Shown piece by piece: positions 1-5,583 of a stretch of DNA of 5,583 nucleotides (its first letter is position 1; every line of letters starts with the position of its first letter). The DNA comes from Ramlibacter sp. (GTDB lineage: Bacteria > Pseudomonadota > Gammaproteobacteria > Burkholderiales > Burkholderiaceae_C): the NCBI GenBank assembly GCA_023701085.1, contig JAMPXR010000193.1, positions 1 through 5,583 of the forward strand, given 5' to 3'. Both the position numbers and the translations under genes were made by a program. The notes under the pieces are model-generated. The model saw nothing but the letters and a program-made list of their open reading frames with translations, did no database searches and was not told where the DNA came from.

Positions 1-177
1 GACCTGGACCTGCTTCTCTACGGCAGTGCGCGCATCGACAGCGCCGCGCTGCAGGTGCCGCATCCGCGCATGCATTCACGCGCGTTCGTGCTGGTCCCGC
101 TGGCGGAGATCGCCCCGCATCTGGTCACCCCCGCGCAGCTGGCGGCCGTGGCGGGCCAGCGCATCGCCCGTCTTTGA
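1..177 (+). CDS. folK: 2-amino-4-hydroxy-6-hydroxymethyldihydropteridine pyrophosphokinase, C-terminal part (5' end outside window)
   Basis: This is the last 58 codons of the cytosolic folate-pathway enzyme that transfers pyrophosphate from ATP to 6-hydroxymethyl-7,8-dihydropterin, the step before dihydropteroate synthase. The visible part opens with DLDLLLYG, the family's metal-binding motif. Its two Asp residues correspond to D95 and D97 of the E. coli enzyme, which hold the two magnesium ions. The second signature follows: VPHPR, then RAFVLVPLAEIAP. The protein ends in the usual way about 30 residues after that, at TGA 175-177. The gene enters from the left edge, so its start and N-terminal pterin-binding half are not visible. 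No T-rich intrinsic terminator follows. The 93-base gap to the next gene leaves open whether the two are cotranscribed. The identification is firm because both motifs occur in the right order and spacing. Confidence 0.93.
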   Translation, partial: DLDLLLYGSARIDSAALQVPHPRMHSRAFVLVPLAEIAPHLVTPAQLAAVAGQRIARL

Positions 178-513
<336 letters not shown>

Positions 514-517
514 GGCG

Positions 518-545
518 GCCGGGCGCGGGGGTGGCGCGTGCCGGC
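518..545 (+). terminator. GC-rich hairpin between convergent genes, possible bidirectional terminator
   Basis: The arms are GCCGG plus CGCG (518-522, 524-527) and CGCG plus CCGGC (535-538, 541-545), with a small internal loop and a seven-base apical loop. It starts five bases after the subunit c stop and touches the stop codon of the opposing phosphatase gene, where a terminator for both would be expected. No T-run follows on either strand, so it is not a canonical intrinsic terminator. Confidence 0.4.
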
Positions 546-1021
546 TAGAACCAGTCGACCAACCCCGACTGCTGCGCGTTCTGTGGGTTCGAACCCGCGT
601 CCCGGATGCGCCGCAGCGCTTCGTCGGTGTCGAGGCCCAGGGCCTTGAGCACGCAGGCCGCGGTGCTGCCGGTGCGGCCCAGGCCGGCGGCGCAATGCAG
701 CAGGACGGCATCGCCCTGCCGCAGCGCGTCGGCGATCTGCCGCACCTCGTGCCGGAACACCGCCGGGTCTTCCGGCACGCCGAAATTGGGCATCGCGAGA
801 TGGAGCCAGCGAAAGGGCACCGTGCCTTGCACGACGGCGGTGTGGTAGGCGGGAGAAAGTTCGGCCAGCTCGCTGCGCGGGGTCAGGCACACCACCAGCG
901 CCAGCCGCGCGCGGCGGGCCTGGGCCTCGAAAGCGTTCCAGGGCTCGAAGCGCCCGGGCATCGAGCTCAGCCACAGCGCGCCGGGAACGTGGGAGGGCAG
1001 GTCGACCTGGCGCAGTGTCAT
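545..1021 (-). CDS. protein-tyrosine / dual-specificity phosphatase family protein
   Basis: This is a 158-residue single-domain cytosolic protein of the cysteine-dependent phosphatase superfamily. The P-loop signature HCAAGLGRTGS spans residues 109-119, with nucleophile C110 and phosphate-binding R116. Upstream, MPNFGVPED (77-85) occupies the place of the general-acid loop. The residue where the acid Asp is expected is Asn79, 31 residues before the cysteine (32 in human VHR, 30 in KAP). D85 is the nearest acidic candidate. There is no signal peptide or membrane segment. The ATG at 1021 is the best start: the phosphatase fold begins soon after it, and reading further upstream runs into the cytochrome gene. 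Its ribosome binding site is weak. It lies 32 bases after the triheme cytochrome gene on the same strand and is probably cotranscribed with it. The substrate is unknown. The family call is solid; activity is uncertain because of Asn79. Confidence 0.85.
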   Translation of the reverse strand: MTLRQVDLPSHVPGALWLSSMPGRFEPWNAFEAQARRARLALVVCLTPRSELAELSPAYHTAVVQGTVPFRWLHLAMPNFGVPEDPAVFRHEVRQIADALRQGDAVLLHCAAGLGRTGSTAACVLKALGLDTDEALRRIRDAGSNPQNAQQSGLVDWF

Positions 1022-1053
1022 GTCCGAATTGTGCCCAGCCCCGCCGCGCCCGG

Positions 1054-2319
1054 CTACAGCCCGCTGCCTCCGCGCTGGCGCGCGACCGCCAGCTCGTCCA
1101 CGGCGGCGGCATGATTGCCCCAGGCTGCGCGGATGTGGCTGATCACCGCGGCGACATCGGCATCTCCGAGCACGGTGGCGAAGGGAGGCATCCCGTAGGG
1201 CCTGGGGTTGCCCGCCGTGGCGGGCGCAAAGCCGCCGCCGAGCACCACCTGGACGAGGTTCGCCGCCAGCGGCAGCGTCACCGCGCGATTGCCCGCCAGG
1301 GCGGGATAAGCGCCGGGAACGCCTTCGCCGTCGTCGCCATGGCATGAGGCGCAATGTTCGCCATACAGCTTCGCGCCGCGCTCCGCCTTACGGGCCTTGA
1401 GCGCCGCCGGCCGCGCTGGCGGCCTGCCTTGCGACAAGCTTCCCAGGAACAGGGCCATCGCGCGCAAGTCGGCGGGCGAAAGGTGCTGCGTGCTCTGGAG
1501 CACGACCTCGGCCATCGGTCCGAGGGCCGTCGCGCGCGGCGCCACGCCGGTGCGCAGCAGCTGCACCGTGTGTGCCGGGTCCCAGTCGCCGACGCCGGCC
1601 TCCGCGGGTGAGGCCAGCGATGGCGCGTACCAGTTGCGCATCGGCATCACGCCGCCCGACAGGTCCATCATGTCGCTGCTGGCGCCCAGCACGTTGCGCG
1701 CGGCATGGCAGGCGCCGCAATGGCCCAGGCCGGCCACCAGGTATGCGCCGCGGTTCCATTGCGCCGACTGCGTGGGGTCGTTGCGGTACGTGCCCGGCCG
1801 GAAGTACAGCGCGCGCCAGACCGCCAGCGCCGCCTGCGTGCTGTAGGGCCAGCGCAAACGGTGCGGCATGTTGCGCCGCTCGATGGCCGGCAGCGTGCGC
1901 AGGTAGTCGTAGATCGCATCCGAGTCGCCACGGGTGACGCGGGTGTAGTTGAGATAGGGGAAGGCGGGATAGAGCAGGCGTCCGTCGCGGGAGCGGCCGT
2001 GATGCAGCGCCCGCCAGAAGTGGTCCGCCGACCAGTCGCGCAGGCCGGTCGCGTGCGGCGTCAGATTGCCCGCGAACACGGTGCCGAACGGCGTTTCGAT
2101 GGGCCGCCCGCCCGCGAACGGCGCGCCGCCGCGCGCGGTGTGGCAGGCCTGGCAATTACCGGCCCGCACCAGATAGGCGCCGCGCGCCACGCTTTCGCCC
2201 GAGGGCGGGGTGAGCGGCGGCGCATCGTGGATCTTCTCCTCGCCCCAGAAATTCAGGAGCAGGACCAGCGCGAGCACCAGCAGCATGCCCGCCACCAGGG
2301 CCGCCAGCAATCTGCTCAT
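1054..2319 (-). CDS. membrane-anchored triheme cytochrome c, alcohol dehydrogenase cytochrome-subunit type
   Basis: This 421-residue periplasmic electron carrier has three class I cytochrome c domains. One hydrophobic N-terminal segment (about residues 4-23) is an uncleaved anchor or signal. The CXXCH heme sites are CQACH (56-60), CGACH (201-205) and CASCH (323-327). Likely axial methionines are M269 in GPMAEVV for heme 2 and M377 in GMPPF for heme 3. In domain 1, LYPAFPY has Phe120 where some relatives have Met, so the sixth ligand of heme 1 is unassigned. Length and three-domain order match cytochrome subunits that pass electrons from periplasmic alcohol, aldehyde or gluconate dehydrogenases to ubiquinone or oxidases. 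No dehydrogenase gene lies beside it. The ATG at 2319 overlaps the upstream diheme cytochrome stop as ATGA, implying translational coupling and a joint role. The family call is firm; the electron donor is unknown. Confidence 0.9.
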   Translation of the reverse strand: MSRLLAALVAGMLLVLALVLLLNFWGEEKIHDAPPLTPPSGESVARGAYLVRAGNCQACHTARGGAPFAGGRPIETPFGTVFAGNLTPHATGLRDWSADHFWRALHHGRSRDGRLLYPAFPYLNYTRVTRGDSDAIYDYLRTLPAIERRNMPHRLRWPYSTQAALAVWRALYFRPGTYRNDPTQSAQWNRGAYLVAGLGHCGACHAARNVLGASSDMMDLSGGVMPMRNWYAPSLASPAEAGVGDWDPAHTVQLLRTGVAPRATALGPMAEVVLQSTQHLSPADLRAMALFLGSLSQGRPPARPAALKARKAERGAKLYGEHCASCHGDDGEGVPGAYPALAGNRAVTLPLAANLVQVVLGGGFAPATAGNPRPYGMPPFATVLGDADVAAVISHIRAAWGNHAAAVDELAVARQRGGSGL

Positions 2320-3029
2320 GGCTGATGCCCCGAGGGCCGCGTCGCGCTGCCGCAGGCGATGTCCGGCAGGCGGGGCAGCGCCGCGGCCGGCGCGCCGTGC
2401 TCCGGCAAGGGCTGCGACGCGAGCCAGTTCGTCACCGCGACGAGATCGTCGGGTTGCAAGCGCATGGCGATGCGCGCCATGCAATCGGGCGCATGGGCCT
2501 GGCGCTGCCCGGTGCGCCACGCGCCCAGCTGCGCATTGAGATAGTCGCGCGACAGCCCCAGCAGTCCCGGCGTGGCGGGCAGCACGCCGGTCAGCGCCGG
2601 CCCATGGCATTGAACGCAGGCGGGAACGCCCCTGGCCGCGTCGCCTTCGCGCGCCAGCGTTGCGCCACGGCGCAGCGTGGCTGCGGGGACGGCGGCCGGC
2701 CGCGGCGGCGGATAGGGCAGATCGAGCGCGGCGAAGTGCCGCGCGATTTCGAGCAGGTAGGCGTCCGACAACGGATCCAGCAGGCGGGTCATGAGGCCGT
2801 AGCGCCGGCGGCCGTCCCGGAAATTCAGCAACTGGTTGTACAGATAGCCGGCCGGCTTGCCGGCGATGCGCGGATAGTAGCCATCCGGGCCCGCCCTGCC
2901 TTCCTTGCCGTGGCATGCCGTGCACGCCAGCGTGCGCTGAGCCATGCTGTCCTCGAAAACCGTCCGCGCGCCCGGCGATCCCGCGGCCAGGCCGGCGAGA
3001 AGGAACGCGACGGTCCTCATCTTCGTCAT
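2316..3029 (-). CDS. exported diheme cytochrome c (cytochrome c4-like)
   Basis: This 237-residue protein starts with a signal peptide: K3 and R5, a hydrophobic core at about 6-18, and a probable cleavage site near SPGA (18-21). Two cytochrome c domains follow, with heme sites CTACH (36-40) and CVQCH (138-142). Probable axial methionines are M80, before LLDPLSD, and M184 or M189, before LQPDD. This layout is that of periplasmic c4-type carriers. Two extra cysteines, C183 and C226, lie outside the heme motifs and could form a disulfide. The ATG at 3029 gives the best signal peptide; the ATG at 3020 is an alternative, and neither has a clear Shine-Dalgarno. It is the first gene of the leftward operon, transcribed from the 99-base divergent region. 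Its stop overlaps the triheme cytochrome start, so the two probably relay electrons together. Confidence 0.88.
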   Translation of the reverse strand: MTKMRTVAFLLAGLAAGSPGARTVFEDSMAQRTLACTACHGKEGRAGPDGYYPRIAGKPAGYLYNQLLNFRDGRRRYGLMTRLLDPLSDAYLLEIARHFAALDLPYPPPRPAAVPAATLRRGATLAREGDAARGVPACVQCHGPALTGVLPATPGLLGLSRDYLNAQLGAWRTGQRQAHAPDCMARIAMRLQPDDLVAVTNWLASQPLPEHGAPAAALPRLPDIACGSATRPSGHQP

Positions 3030-3128
3030 GCGGCGACTATGCCACCGCGGCGCCTGCCGCGCGCCGGTCCTACAGGCGGCCCGCGCCATCCGGCCTACAG
3101 TGGGATGCCGTAACGCAGGAGAGTTGCC
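3030..3128. promoter_or_regulatory. divergent promoter region with a spaced CCTACAG repeat
   Basis: This 99-base gap separates the leftward cytochrome operon from the rightward small acidic-protein gene and must hold the start signals of both unless they are read from further away. CCTACAG occurs at 3069-3075 and again at 3094-3100, exactly 25 bases apart on the + strand. The second copy contains TACAGT (3096-3101), a four-of-six match to a -10 box, but no good -35 box is seen upstream. I therefore give no exact promoter call. The repeat could be a regulator-binding pair or chance. Confidence 0.35.
3117..3121 (+). promoter_or_regulatory. ribosome binding site of the 59-codon gene
   Basis: AGGAG stands seven bases before the ATG at 3129. 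This near-ideal site supports translation of the small open reading frame that follows, and it is stronger than the sites of most neighbouring genes. Confidence 0.65.
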
Positions 3129-3308
3129 ATGAGCACCCAGCCCGCCGCGCCCGCACCCGATCCGGACGAACCACAGGCCGCCGATCCCAAGGAAGGGAAA
3201 AGCGGATCGAATGCGGTCGAGCACGAGCCCGACCCCAAGGCCAGGCCGGTCCCGGACGGCGAGCCCAGGTACGTGCCGCGCAGTCCCTACACGACTGGCA
3301 ACGACTGA
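3129..3308 (+). CDS. small acidic proline-rich protein, unknown function
   Basis: I do not recognise this 59-residue protein. It has 13 prolines, 11 acidic residues (6 Asp, 5 Glu) and 6 Lys/Arg, no cysteine, no hydrophobic run and no signal peptide, so it is probably cytosolic and intrinsically disordered. Short DP and EP pairs recur (DPDEP at 11-15, EPDP at 33-36, DGEP at 43-46), and the C-terminal end from about residue 46 carries two tyrosines and is less acidic. Reality is supported by the AGGAG site seven bases upstream, by a start just after the divergent promoter region, and by a stop at 3306-3308 one base short of the convergent ferredoxin gene. The tight fit leaves no room for a longer product. 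The competing frames here have no ribosome binding site. It could be a stress-related small protein, but nothing in the sequence shows that. Confidence 0.6.
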   Translation: MSTQPAAPAPDPDEPQAADPKEGKSGSNAVEHEPDPKARPVPDGEPRYVPRSPYTTGND

Positions 3309-3309
3309 A

Positions 3310-3657
3310 TCACTCGCTCACGGCGGGCGGCTGGAAATTGCGCGGGTGGCTGAGCAGCAGGTCGGATTGCGGGTAGGCAATGCAGGGCAGGATCCAGCCC
3401 TGCGCCTTTTCCTCCGCCAGCAAGCCGGGCCATCGGATCCGGTATTGGACGCGGCCTTCGAGGACGCGGCACATGCAGGTGCGGCAGGTGCCGTTGCGGC
3501 AGGCGCTGGGCAGCGCGTGCCCGCCCTGCTCGGCCGATAGCAGCAGGGGCTGGCCGGCCGACGCGGCAAACACCGGTCCGCCGGGCGCGAACCGGATGGT
3601 GTAGCGCGGCTCGGTCGCCGCGCCGGAAAGCAAGGGCGCGCGGCCGCTGTCGCTCAT
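3310..3657 (-). CDS. 2Fe-2S ferredoxin, plant/adrenodoxin-like fold
   Basis: This 115-residue stand-alone iron-sulfur electron carrier is probably cytosolic. The four cluster ligands are clear: C53, C58 and C61 in CRNGTCRTC, and C92 in LPCIAYP, giving the plant-type spacing C-x4-C-x2-C-x30-C. C63 is an additional cysteine next to the cluster. The N-terminal beta sheet (YTIRFAPGG, residues 19-27) and the helix LLLSAEQGG (38-46) before the cluster match the fold. No reductase or oxygenase domain is fused, although such domains occur in phenol- and benzoate-type oxygenase reductases. Its redox partner is not visible in the window. The ATG at 3657 is the only suitable start, without a strong Shine-Dalgarno. 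The gene converges on the small acidic-protein gene and diverges from the acetyltransferase gene 40 bases away, so it is likely monocistronic. Confidence 0.92.
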   Translation of the reverse strand: MSDSGRAPLLSGAATEPRYTIRFAPGGPVFAASAGQPLLLSAEQGGHALPSACRNGTCRTCMCRVLEGRVQYRIRWPGLLAEEKAQGWILPCIAYPQSDLLLSHPRNFQPPAVSE

Positions 3658-3697
3658 GGCCCATCATAATCGGCGTTTCGCGACTTCTATTTGACGT
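3658..3697. promoter_or_regulatory. 40-base divergent promoter between ferredoxin and acetyltransferase genes
   Basis: The gap is AT-rich for this genome. ATCATAAT at 3663-3670 holds CATAAT on the + strand (3665-3670) and TATGAT on the - strand (3663-3668), each five of six to the -10 consensus. One near-symmetric element could therefore drive both genes. No clear -35 boxes accompany it. Leftward transcription would begin at about the ferredoxin ATG, giving a leaderless or almost leaderless mRNA. Rightward transcription would leave about 20 bases before the ATG at 3698, with no Shine-Dalgarno. Confidence 0.5.
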
Positions 3698-4213
3698 ATG
3701 CCCAGCTACCAGGTCCGTCCTGCCGCGGACGGCGATGCAGAACAAGTTGCCGCAGTCCACGCCAGTGCGTCGCAGGCCGCCTACGACGCCGTCGCGCCGG
3801 GCGCTCACCAGAACGTTCCCATGGAACGGCGGCGCGCCTTCTGGCGCGAGGCCATCGAGTTCGGCGAACCGCTGGTGCAGGTGGCCCTCGAGCAAGGCAA
3901 GGTCATCGGCTTCGCGGGGTTCGACCGCTCGCGTGACCCGAAGTCCAAGCCCACCACGGGTGAGATCTGGGCGCTCTACGTGCTGCCCTCGCACTGGAGC
4001 AGCGGCGCGGGCTTCGCGCTGTGGGAAGCCGCGCGCGCGAGCCTGCTGGACGAAGGCTGCACCGAAGTGACGGCGTGGGTGCCGCTGTGCAACGAGCGCG
4101 CGCTGCGTTTCCTGGAACTCGCCGGCTTCCAGCGTGAACCCGGCACGACCAAGACGGCGCTGGCCGGCGCGGTCAAGCTCGAGGAAATCCGGCTGCGCCG
4201 ACGGCTCGGCTAG
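3698..4213 (+). CDS. GNAT family N-acetyltransferase
   Basis: This 171-residue protein of the Gcn5-related acetyltransferase fold transfers an acetyl group from acetyl-CoA to an amine of an unknown small molecule or protein. It starts with the typical first strand [18 protein letters not shown] (4-21). Strand 4 and motif A follow: [16 protein letters not shown] (90-105), with the pyrophosphate-binding loop at WSSGAG (100-105; family pattern Q/R-x-x-G-x-G/A). Motif B is at [13 protein letters not shown] (132-144), where N132 and the FLE..GF core are usual for the CoA-contacting helix and the last strand. The length is normal for a single domain. The start at 3698 fits the family N-terminus but has no Shine-Dalgarno. 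It begins a rightward operon, with the DUF808 gene eight bases after its stop. The family call is certain; the substrate cannot be read from the sequence. Confidence 0.92.
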   Translation: MPSYQVRPAADGDAEQVAAVHASASQAAYDAVAPGAHQNVPMERRRAFWREAIEFGEPLVQVALEQGKVIGFAGFDRSRDPKSKPTTGEIWALYVLPSHWSSGAGFALWEAARASLLDEGCTEVTAWVPLCNERALRFLELAGFQREPGTTKTALAGAVKLEEIRLRRRLG

Positions 4214-4221
4214 GGCCTGCC

Positions 4222-5139
4222 ATGGCATCGAGCCTGCTTGCGCTGCTGGACGATATCGCGTCCCTCCTCGACGATGTGTCCGTGCTCTCCAAGGTGGCGG
4301 TGCGCAAGACCGCCGGCGTGCTGGGCGACGACCTGGCGCTGAACGCGCAGCAGGTCACGGGCCTGGCCGCGGAACGCGAGCTGCCGGTGGTGTGGGCCGT
4401 GGCGAAGGGCTCGCTGCTGAACAAGGCGATCCTGGTGCCGGCGGCGCTCGCGATCAGCGCGGTCGCGCCCTGGGCGGTGACGCCGCTGCTCATGGTGGGC
4501 GGGGCTTTCCTCTGCTATGAAGGGTTCGAGAAGCTGGCCCACAAGTTCCTGCACAGCCGCGCCTACGACGAAGCCCACCAGCAGGAACTGGAGCATGCGC
4601 TGCGCAATCCCGACATCGACCTGCGCGTGGTCGAGAAGGACAAGATCAAGGGCGCCGTGCGCACCGATTTCATCCTTTCCGCCGAAATCATCGCGATCAC
4701 GCTCGGCACCGTGGCAGGCAGCACGTTCGCGGTGCAGGTCGGGGTGCTCAGCGGAATCGCCCTCCTCATGACCTTGGGCGTCTATGGGCTGGTGGCGGGC
4801 ATCGTCAAGCTGGACGACCTCGGGCTGTATCTCAGCCGCAAGGCCGAAGCCGCCGCGCGGACCCTGGGCGCGGCCATCCTGCGCGCGGCCCCCTGGCTGA
4901 TGAAGGGCCTGTCCGTGGCCGGCACGGCGGCGATGTTCCTGGTGGGCGGCGGCATCCTGGTGCACGGTGTGGCGCCGCTGGCGCGTGCCGCCGAGCATTT
5001 CACGCAAGCCGCGGGCGCGGGCTTCGCGCTCTTGCTGCCGATGCTTCTGAACGCACTGGTCGGCGTGGTCGCGGGCGGCGTCGTGACGGCGCTGGTGGCG
5101 CTGGCCCAGCGCCTGGGCCGGCGCAAGGCCACGGCTTGA
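4222..5139 (+). CDS. DUF808 / YedI family inner-membrane protein
   Basis: This 305-residue multi-pass membrane protein resembles E. coli YedI (DUF808), whose function is not established. The N-terminus is the family hallmark: [16 protein letters not shown] (5-20), then [20 protein letters not shown] (24-43). Next comes hydrophilic [18 protein letters not shown] (51-68) and a long hydrophobic stretch at about 69-99 ending in [10 protein letters not shown] (98-107). A charged section (about 107-149) with [13 protein letters not shown] (138-150) precedes further membrane segments at about 151-171, 173-195, 230-250 and 266-296. The C-terminus is basic (RLGRRK), suggesting a cytoplasmic tail. The full length matches the family. 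It follows the acetyltransferase gene by eight bases with only a weak ribosome binding site, suggesting translational coupling. Its TGA overlaps the next start as TTGA. The family assignment is confident; the role is unknown. Confidence 0.9.
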   Translation: MASSLLALLDDIASLLDDVSVLSKVAVRKTAGVLGDDLALNAQQVTGLAAERELPVVWAVAKGSLLNKAILVPAALAISAVAPWAVTPLLMVGGAFLCYEGFEKLAHKFLHSRAYDEAHQQELEHALRNPDIDLRVVEKDKIKGAVRTDFILSAEIIAITLGTVAGSTFAVQVGVLSGIALLMTLGVYGLVAGIVKLDDLGLYLSRKAEAAARTLGAAILRAAPWLMKGLSVAGTAAMFLVGGGILVHGVAPLARAAEHFTQAAGAGFALLLPMLLNALVGVVAGGVVTALVALAQRLGRRKATA

Positions 5140-5583
5140 ACGAGGTGCCGCAGCTGCAGTGGAGCGAAGACGGCGGGCTTCGCAGCGCGCGCTGGCGCTC
5201 CGAGGCCGGCGTGCCACCGCCGGCCCGGGTTCAGGTGGTGGACGACACGCTGTCCGCGGACGCCGCGTACCGCCTGGCCTGCGAGGGCACGGCGCTGCTG
5301 TGGCGCAGCGACTTCCACAATGCGCGGCAGCTGCTGCAGGCCATGGCCCGGCGCGTCGACCGCGGCCCGCGCCATCCGCCGCGCGCGCCCGCTTCGCCGG
5401 CCGAGGCTTTCCAGCGCCATCGCGAGGCGCAGGGCCGGCGCGCACGCGTACTGGGCTGCCTGCTGGTCGCGCTGGAAGGCGATTACCGGATCGGGCTGCC
5501 GCGCGCGCCGGACCTGCGGGCCGCTTGCGGCCAGGCATGGGGTCCGGCCGACGGGCAGCCTTCGGTCGCATCGCTGCGCGAAC
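5136..5583 (+). CDS. N-terminal part of a probable SAM-dependent methyltransferase family protein (3' end outside window)
   Basis: An open frame of 149 codons runs without a stop to the right edge. It probably starts at TTG 5136, which shares TTGA with the DUF808 stop, with AAGG at 5125-5128 seven bases upstream. GTG at 5145 is an alternative start. The visible protein is soluble and Arg/Ala-rich. Notable segments are [20 protein letters not shown] (38-57), [17 protein letters not shown] (61-77), [20 protein letters not shown] (90-109) and [21 protein letters not shown] (115-135). From memory these resemble the N-terminal extension of a methyltransferase family common in Burkholderiales. The glycine-rich SAM-binding motif should follow but is off the window, so the call is tentative. 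That this is a real coding region is much surer than its function, because codon usage, the four-base overlap and the colinear operon all agree. Confidence 0.6.
   Translation, partial: MNEVPQLQWSEDGGLRSARWRSEAGVPPPARVQVVDDTLSADAAYRLACEGTALLWRSDFHNARQLLQAMARRVDRGPRHPPRAPASPAEAFQRHREAQGRRARVLGCLLVALEGDYRIGLPRAPDLRAACGQAWGPADGQPSVASLRE

Noticed and set aside
1022..1354. N-terminal extension of the phosphatase reading frame up to 1354
   Set aside because: The extension overlaps the end of the triheme cytochrome gene in another frame and is Arg-rich without domain features. The ATG at 1021 fits the phosphatase fold.
1954..1974. Phe120 in LYPAFPY of the triheme cytochrome as a lost heme ligand
   Set aside because: As far as I recall, relatives carry either Met or Phe at this place, so it is likely normal family variation rather than a lesion.
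2320..2925. N-terminal extension of the triheme cytochrome frame up to 2925
   Set aside because: It overlaps the diheme cytochrome out of frame. The ATG at 2319 gives a proper membrane anchor and the ATGA coupling.
2325..3113. A 262-codon + strand open frame over the diheme cytochrome gene
   Set aside because: It is antisense to a gene with two CXXCH motifs and a signal peptide. Its own translation shows no motif.
4210..5571. A 453-codon open frame on the - strand antisense to the DUF808 gene
   Set aside because: The translation is low-complexity Arg/Ala/Gln/His-rich, matches no family, and mirrors a clearly real membrane-protein gene. It is the usual GC-rich antisense shadow.

Overview
The window is a densely packed, GC-rich bacterial chromosomal segment. 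Its codon use and protein types suggest a betaproteobacterium of the Burkholderiales, perhaps near Bordetella or Achromobacter. That placement is inferred from general family resemblance, not from a search. I saw no tRNA, rRNA, insertion sequence, CRISPR array, phage gene or long repeat. No stretch longer than about 100 bases lacks a gene.

Left part (1-544, + strand): the last 58 codons of folK (folate biosynthesis), then a 93-base gap and a complete but isolated gene for a proton-type ATP synthase subunit c. No other ATP synthase gene is visible. A GC-rich hairpin separates it from the convergent genes to its right.

Middle-left (545-3029, - strand, read right to left): a probable three-gene operon. 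It begins with an exported diheme cytochrome c. An ATGA overlap couples this to a membrane-anchored triheme cytochrome c resembling the cytochrome subunits of periplasmic alcohol or aldehyde dehydrogenases. After 32 bases comes a small cysteine-dependent tyrosine/dual-specificity phosphatase. The two cytochromes look like partners in periplasmic electron transfer, but no dehydrogenase lies with them. The phosphatase carries Asn where the catalytic general acid Asp is expected.

Middle (3030-3697): a 99-base divergent region leads rightward to a 59-codon gene for an acidic, proline-rich, probably disordered protein. That gene ends one base from the convergent end of a plant-type 2Fe-2S ferredoxin gene on the - strand.

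Right part (3698-5583, + strand): a compact operon of a GNAT acetyltransferase, a DUF808/YedI multi-pass membrane protein, and the 5' end of a gene that overlaps the DUF808 stop by four bases (TTGA) and runs off the window. That protein resembles the N-terminal part of a SAM-dependent methyltransferase family, but the catalytic domain is not in view. The ferredoxin and the acetyltransferase diverge from a 40-base gap whose near-symmetric ATCATAAT could serve as a -10 element in both directions.

Most genes are ordinary. The points most worth a second look are the stand-alone subunit c, the dehydrogenase-less cytochrome pair with its altered phosphatase, the small acidic protein and the 40-base bidirectional promoter.
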